DNA of 11,458 nucleotides, from positions 1 through 11,458 of the forward strand of contig JAFVWG010000114.1 in NCBI GenBank assembly GCA_017501805.1. Direction: 5' to 3'. Every line of letters starts with the position of its first letter. Position 1 is the first letter of the stretch. The DNA is from Oscillospiraceae bacterium. Its GTDB lineage: Bacteria; Bacillota; Clostridia; Oscillospirales; Oscillospiraceae. Shown here one piece after another: positions 8,012 through 11,458 of the stretch. Position numbers and translations under genes: made by a program. The notes below the pieces were generated by a model. That model was not told the DNA's origin, made no database searches, and worked only from the letters and a program-made list of their open reading frames with translations.

Positions 8012-9418
8012 TCACCCGATCTCTCCCACCAGACTCCAGGTCGTGGCGTCTGTGATCTTTATCTGCAGGAAGCGTCCGATCAGCTCCGCGTCACCCGCAA
8101 AGCGAACGAGTCTGCCTCCCTGCGTGCGGGCGGTCAGCAGTCCGCCCTCCTCTTTTCCGTCCACAAGGACGGACACGGTCTTTCCGATATAGTCCCGATG
8201 CAGCTCCTGCGAAATGCGGTTCTGCAGGTCCACGAGCCGATCGAATCGGCGGTTTTTCTCTTCTTTGGGCGTGGGGTCGTCCATCTCCGCCGCAGGCGTT
8301 CCCCTGCGCGGAGAGAAAATAAAGGTGAACAGCGCGTCGTAGCGGACCTCCTCGATCAGCCGCATCGTGTCCTCAAACTCCTCCGCGGTCTCGCCGGGAA
8401 AGCCCACGATGACGTCCGAGGTCAAAACCAGCTCCGGCATCGCTTCACGCGCCTGCCGCACCAGCTCGCGGTAGCGGGCAAGGTCGTAGTGGCGGTTCAT
8501 CGCCCTGAGGATGCGGTCGTTGCCGCTCTGGAAAGGCAGATGCAGCTGCTTTGCGATCTTCGGATACTTCGCCATCGTACGGAAGAGCTTTTCCCCCGCG
8601 TCTCTCGGATGGCTCGTCATAAAGCGGAGCAGAAAGTCTCCGTCCAGCTCCGCAAGCCGCGCCAGCAGGTCGGAGAAGTCCACGCCCTCGTCCAGGTCCT
8701 TTCCGTAGGAGTTGACATTCTGCCCCAGAAGCGTGATGTCCTTGTAGCCCGCCGCGATAACCCCCTCGACCTCGCGGACGATCTCCTCCGGGCGGCGGCT
8801 GCGCTCCCGCCCGCGCACATAGGGCACGATGCAGTAGGCGCAGAAGTTGTTGCAGCCGTACATCACGGAGACCCACGCCTTGAGCGTGTTCGAGCGCACG
8901 GCGGGGATGCCCTCGGCGATGACGCCGTCGCAGTCCTCTTTCAAAAAGACGCGCTTTTTTCCCGTCAGCGCGGTATACAGCAGCTCCGGGAAGCGCCAGA
9001 GCGCGTGGGGGTTGAACGCGCCGTCCACATAGAGGTAGCTCTTGCGGATGCGCTCGAGCGCGTGCTCCTGTCCCATCATACAGCCGCAGATGAAAATTTT
9101 CTGATCCGGGTGGCGGCGCTTGGTGTGCACAAGCGCGCCGACATTGCCGTAGACGCGCTGCTCCGCGTGCTCGCGGATGGCGCAGGTGTTGATCACGACC
9201 GCGTCCGCGCCCTCTTCGGTATCGGAGATCTCATAGCCGCTCTCGCGGAGCATGCCGCGGATCTGCTCGGAGTCCGCCTCGTTCTGCTGACAGCCGTAGG
9301 TGTCCACAAAGGCCTTGGGCGTGCGCCCGCGTTCCCGCCAGAGCGCGGCGATCCTGCCGCAGTATTCCCGCTGCAGCTGCAATTCTTCCTGTGAAATTGT
9401 CCGTGTTTTCCGTTCCAA
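8012..9418 (-). CDS. miaB: tRNA-2-methylthio-N6-dimethylallyladenosine synthase MiaB
   Basis: A 468-residue radical-SAM methylthiotransferase that converts i6A37 to ms2i6A37 using S-adenosylmethionine and two 4Fe-4S clusters. The N-terminal UPF0004 domain supplies cluster cysteines in YGCQQNE (C43), INTCAIRE (C79) and CGCMM (C113). The radical-SAM CxxxCxxC is C189-C193-C196, followed by the family's YVRGRERSR. Later family segments are LLGQNVNSYGKD, TSHPRD and HLPFQSGND. A TRAM RNA-binding domain occupies about 400-465. The start is a TTG at 9416-9418. No in-frame ATG precedes the YGCQQNE motif, and GGAGGG (9426-9431) lies seven bases upstream. It is the first gene of the minus-strand operon and directly follows its promoter. 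Confidence 0.98.
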   Translation of the reverse strand: MERKTRTISQEELQLQREYCGRIAALWRERGRTPKAFVDTYGCQQNEADSEQIRGMLRESGYEISDTEEGADAVVINTCAIREHAEQRVYGNVGALVHTKRRHPDQKIFICGCMMGQEHALERIRKSYLYVDGAFNPHALWRFPELLYTALTGKKRVFLKEDCDGVIAEGIPAVRSNTLKAWVSVMYGCNNFCAYCIVPYVRGRERSRRPEEIVREVEGVIAAGYKDITLLGQNVNSYGKDLDEGVDFSDLLARLAELDGDFLLRFMTSHPRDAGEKLFRTMAKYPKIAKQLHLPFQSGNDRILRAMNRHYDLARYRELVRQAREAMPELVLTSDVIVGFPGETAEEFEDTMRLIEEVRYDALFTFIFSPRRGTPAAEMDDPTPKEEKNRRFDRLVDLQNRISQELHRDYIGKTVSVLVDGKEEGGLLTARTQGGRLVRFAGDAELIGRFLQIKITDATTWSLVGEIG

Positions 9419-9425
9419 AAGACCG

Positions 9426-9431
9426 CCCTCC
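9426..9431 (-). promoter_or_regulatory. Ribosome binding site of miaB that fixes a TTG start
   Basis: Read on the minus strand, GGAGGG is separated by seven bases (CGGTCTT) from the TTG at 9416-9418. With no ATG available before the first conserved motif of MiaB, this site decides the start. Confidence 0.8.
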
Positions 9432-9454
9432 GGGAATTGTTGCTATTTCATAAT

Positions 9455-9483
9455 ATTGTATCATTTCTCCGCCTTTTTTGCAA
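9455..9483 (-). promoter_or_regulatory. Sigma-A-type promoter of the miaB-mutS-mutL-miaA-hfq operon
   Basis: On the minus strand, TTGCAA (9478-9483) is followed after exactly 17 bases by TACAAT (9455-9460). A TG one base before the -10 gives an extended -10. The predicted transcript would start near 9448 and have a leader of about 30 bases before the miaB TTG. No terminator-like or riboswitch-like structure fits in so short a leader. Confidence 0.8.
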
Positions 9484-9521
9484 TGCCGCAACGCGCGATT
9501 TCCCACGAATACCGCCGTAGC

Positions 9522-9550
9522 TTGCAATGCATGGAAAAACGTGGTAAAAT
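9522..9550 (+). promoter_or_regulatory. Sigma-A-type promoter of the foldase gene
   Basis: TTGCAA (9522-9527) and TAAAAT (9545-9550) are separated by 17 bases, with TG at 9542-9543 making an extended -10. The predicted start is near 9557, leaving a leader of about 48 bases. It fires away from the miaB promoter; the two -35 elements are 38 bases apart. Confidence 0.75.
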
Positions 9551-9604
9551 GCGAAGAGCTATCCCCCTTTTCTGTGCAAAACTTGAGCAAAGGAAGTGTT
9601 TTTT

Positions 9605-11188
9605 ATGGAATGTAAATTCTGTCACGCAGTCATCGAAGACGATGCGCAGTTCTGCCCTCTGTGCGGCAAGTCGCTGATCGAGGAAGCGGCGGAGACTCCG
9701 GCTGAGGAGTCGGTCGCCGAGACCGAAGCGGCGGTCGAAGAAGTCGCCGCGGAGGAAACCGCCGTGGTCGAGGAAGCTGCCGAAGAAATCTCCGTTGAAG
9801 GTGCCGAAGACGTCCCCGCAGAAGAGGTCGAAGAGGCTCCCGCCGAGGATGCGGAAGAGACTCCTGCGGAAGATACCGAAGACGCTACCGAAGAACCCAT
9901 CGAGGAAGAAGCCGTTCCCGAGACCCCGAAGAAGCGCCATGGCGTGCTCTTTGCGATCCTCGGTGTGCTGCTTGCCGCCATCATCGCCGGTGCGGTCTAT
10001 CTGTCGCAGCAGGCAAAGATCCCCGCGGAGCGCGTGACCCTTTCGGGCGCGACCTCCTACACCGTGGAAAACGGCGCGATGACGCAGGAGACCGCCGACC
10101 GTGTCGTTGCCTCCAGCAAGAAGAACAACCTCTTTGAGCAGGCAAAGACGATGCTCGGCGCGACCGCTCCCGCCAAGGACGGTCTGACCAACGCGCAGCT
10201 CGCCCTGTTCTACTGGGAGAACTTCTACAACTACTACAACCAGAATTACTACTACGCGATGTACCTCGGTCTCGACCCGCAGAATATGGCGACGTCGATG
10301 TATGACGAAGAGGCGAATCGCACCTGGCAGGAGTACTTCCTGTCCAACGCGCTGGAGGACTACCGCACCTACACCGCCGCCTGTGCCAAGGCAAAGGCTG
10401 AAAAATTCGAGATCCCCGCCGAGATCGCGGAAAATCTGAAGACCATCCGTGACAGCATCGCGGAGCGCGGCGACGAGGAGCTGAATGAACAGCTGCTGTC
10501 CGTCTACGGACCCGGCGTCGACCGCGAGGATTATCTGGGCTATCTTGAGAAGCTCTTCCTCGGCTCTTCCTACATCCAGTCGCTGCAGGAAAAGATCGAG
10601 CCGACCGACGAAGATCTGAGCGCCTTCTATGACGCACACGCGGAAGAGTATGCCGACATCCCGAAGGATGACACCGGAACGGTGAACGTGCGCCACATCC
10701 TCATCTCGCCGACCGACGAGAACGAAGCGGCGTGGACCGCCGCCGAGGAGAAGGCACAGTCCATCTACAAGAAGTGGCAGGAGAACGAGCCCACCGAGGA
10801 GAGCTTCTCCGCGCTGGCGGGCGAGAACTCCGAAGACCCCGGTTCTGTGGAAAACGGCGGTCTGTATGAGAACGTCTATCCCGGACAGATGGTCGAAGCC
10901 TTCAACAACTGGTGCTTCGATCCCGCGCGTAAGAGCGGCGACCACGGCGTTGTGAAGACGGACTACGGCTTCCATATCATGTACTTCGTCTCCGCAGGCG
11001 AGGATGCCTACTGGAAGACCGCCGTGCGCGACGCCTGCACGCAGGAGCTCGTGACCAAGGCTGTGGACGAGATCGCGCTGACCTACAACCTCCGCCTGGA
11101 TCTGAGCAAGATCGCGCTTGCGACCCCCGGACAGATCCTGGAGACCCCGACCGATGCCGCTGTTGAGGACACCGCCAACGCAGGCTGA
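9605..11188 (+). CDS. Membrane-anchored PpiC-type (parvulin) peptidyl-prolyl isomerase with N-terminal zinc ribbon
   Basis: A 527-residue foldase-like protein. An N-terminal zinc ribbon with two CxxC pairs (C3, C6, C17, C20) is followed by an 80-residue linker (about 24-107) dominated by Glu, Ala, Pro and Thr. A basic KKRH then precedes one membrane segment (about 113-133). By the positive-inside rule the ribbon and linker are cytoplasmic and the remainder is extracytoplasmic. The outer part has a helical, Tyr/Asn-rich chaperone-like region (about 190-335) and a parvulin domain at about 360-463, beginning VRHILI and ending YGFHIMYFV. Parvulins isomerise prolyl bonds in secreted proteins; unlike PrsA there is no lipobox cysteine. 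The ATG at 9605 is favoured over a GTG at 9596 because AAAGGAAG (9589-9596) gives correct spacing only for the ATG. The gene is monocistronic, between its own promoter and a terminator. Confidence 0.9.
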   Translation: MECKFCHAVIEDDAQFCPLCGKSLIEEAAETPAEESVAETEAAVEEVAAEETAVVEEAAEEISVEGAEDVPAEEVEEAPAEDAEETPAEDTEDATEEPIEEEAVPETPKKRHGVLFAILGVLLAAIIAGAVYLSQQAKIPAERVTLSGATSYTVENGAMTQETADRVVASSKKNNLFEQAKTMLGATAPAKDGLTNAQLALFYWENFYNYYNQNYYYAMYLGLDPQNMATSMYDEEANRTWQEYFLSNALEDYRTYTAACAKAKAEKFEIPAEIAENLKTIRDSIAERGDEELNEQLLSVYGPGVDREDYLGYLEKLFLGSSYIQSLQEKIEPTDEDLSAFYDAHAEEYADIPKDDTGTVNVRHILISPTDENEAAWTAAEEKAQSIYKKWQENEPTEESFSALAGENSEDPGSVENGGLYENVYPGQMVEAFNNWCFDPARKSGDHGVVKTDYGFHIMYFVSAGEDAYWKTAVRDACTQELVTKAVDEIALTYNLRLDLSKIALATPGQILETPTDAAVEDTANAG

Positions 11189-11204
11189 TCCCGATACGAA
11201 AACC

Positions 11205-11237
11205 AAGGGTGCGCTGCAAAAGCAGCGCACCCTTTTT
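11205..11237 (+). terminator. Rho-independent terminator after the foldase gene
   Basis: A perfect 13-base-pair stem (AAGGGTGCGCTGC with GCAGCGCACCCTT) closes an AAAA loop and runs into a stretch of five T residues at 11233-11237. It starts 16 bases after the stop codon. It is strong in the plus direction. On the minus strand the following sequence is only mildly T-rich. Confidence 0.95.
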
Positions 11238-11427
11238 GTCGGAAAACGAAAGCGACGCGATGTGGGCATCGCGCCCTGGGCGCAGGTGTATCGATTTCCT
11301 CCGCACCTCCAGTGATACGCCAAGCGCCTTTTCTTTTGGAGTACAAGAACCGTTTTCTTTTGGCGCTGATGGTACCCACAAAAGGTTGCAAACCTTTTGT
11401 GGAAAGGAGGAGCAAGGGAGCGGGCGG
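11238..11427. repeat. Gene-free tail with several short repeats, resembling a dispersed intergenic repeat
   Basis: No convincing gene lies here. The stretch contains a hairpin CGCGATG-TGGG-CATCGCG (11256-11273) and two copies of TTTTCTTTTGG exactly 24 bases apart (11329-11339 and 11353-11363). The pair is framed by AGCGCC and GGCGCT (11323-11328 and 11362-11367). A near-perfect palindrome occupies 11376-11402. Such clustered symmetry downstream of a terminator resembles REP- or MITE-like intergenic elements. That identity is inference, since only one copy is in view. Confidence 0.45.
11376..11402. repeat. 27-base palindrome with 12-base arms
   Basis: CCACAAAAGGTT (11376-11387), spacer GCA, then AACCTTTTGTGG (11391-11402). 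The arms match perfectly. No T-tract follows on either strand, so it is not a standard terminator. It could be a protein-binding operator, a repeat end or a transcript hairpin. Confidence 0.8.
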
Positions 11428-11458
11428 ATGGCGCTTTTTCGAAAGCGCCGAAGCTTAG
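11428..11458 (+). CDS. Possible start of another gene, cut by window edge
   Basis: An ATG at 11428 opens a frame MALFRKRRSL that runs off the window without a stop. GGGAG (11416-11420) lies seven bases upstream and AAAGGAGG (11404-11411) is farther away, 16 bases before the ATG. Codons 2-7 coincide with a perfect eight-base-pair hairpin with a UUCG loop (GGCGCTTT with AAAGCGCC, 11430-11449), which argues for a non-coding repeat as much as for a gene. No promoter is evident. Ten codons are too few to assign a family. Confidence 0.2.
   Translation, partial: MALFRKRRSL
11430..11449. repeat. Hairpin with UUCG tetraloop
   Basis: GGCGCTTT (11430-11437) pairs perfectly with AAAGCGCC (11442-11449) around the loop TTCG, a very stable RNA tetraloop. 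No T-tract follows within the window. It may be part of the repeat-like tail or the beginning of a structured RNA. Confidence 0.6.

Noticed and set aside
5564..9394. Open frame of 1276 codons on the plus strand
   Set aside because: It lies antisense to mutS and miaB, both full-length with all catalytic motifs. The translation is Arg/His/Leu-rich with no recognisable domain, as expected from the opposite strand of GC-rich coding DNA.
9461..11323. Open frame of 620 codons on the minus strand across the foldase gene
   Set aside because: It is antisense to a gene with clear domains, promoter and terminator, runs through the terminator hairpin and divergent promoters, and has a low-complexity translation.
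11376..11402. Palindrome as a second intrinsic terminator
   Set aside because: No T-tract follows the stem on either strand, and a complete terminator already exists at 11205-11237.
11083..11415. Minus-strand open frames across the tail, with an eight-residue repeat PKENGSCT/PKEKALGV
   Set aside because: The repeat simply reflects the 24-base DNA period. There is no ribosome binding site with a good start, and the frames run into the foldase gene antisense.
1..11458. CRISPR array, tRNA, rRNA, insertion sequence or phage genes
   Set aside because: No regularly spaced repeats with unique spacers, no cloverleaf-type sequence, no transposase or integrase motifs and no target-site duplications were seen.

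Overview
The window looks like a GC-rich, low-spacing chromosomal region of a Clostridia-class Firmicute, probably an Oscillospiraceae/Ruminococcaceae-type gut bacterium. This placement is inferred from the gene set (miaB-mutS-mutL-miaA-hfq next to a yggS-type gene), the endonuclease-type MutL, strong AGGAGG-like ribosome binding sites and sigma-A-like promoters. No species can be named from the sequence alone.

Layout: bases 1-9418 hold eight genes on the minus strand, read from right to left: miaB (tRNA methylthiotransferase), mutS (mismatch recognition), a CPBP-family intramembrane protease, mutL (mismatch-repair endonuclease), miaA (tRNA dimethylallyltransferase), hfq (RNA chaperone), a membrane-anchored HlyD-like protein, and the first 109 codons of a yggS-type PLP-binding protein cut by the window edge. 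Gaps are 1-41 bases, with no terminator-like hairpin between genes, so one long transcript from a promoter just upstream of miaB is likely. A second weak promoter may sit in front of hfq.

A 186-base divergent intergenic region (9419-9604) carries two well-formed, back-to-back sigma-A-type promoters. One drives the minus-strand operon. The other drives a plus-strand gene for a membrane-anchored parvulin (PpiC-type) foldase with an N-terminal cytoplasmic zinc ribbon and a long acidic linker. That gene ends at a textbook intrinsic terminator. The final 220 bases hold no convincing complete gene but contain a 24-base-period direct repeat, a near-perfect 27-base palindrome and a UUCG-capped hairpin, resembling a dispersed intergenic repeat. 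A possible short start of another gene lies at the very end.

Functionally, the operon couples translation fidelity (MiaA adds the prenyl group to A37 of tRNA and MiaB methylthiolates it), DNA mismatch repair (MutS/MutL without MutH) and RNA regulation (Hfq). Two envelope proteins are embedded in it (CPBP protease, HlyD-like). Nothing here is a clearly new defence or mobile system. The most interesting points are a hairpin that presents the hfq ribosome binding site in an A-rich loop, the CPBP protease wedged between mutS and mutL, the pump-less HlyD-like protein, the zinc-ribbon/acidic-linker foldase, and the repeat-like tail.
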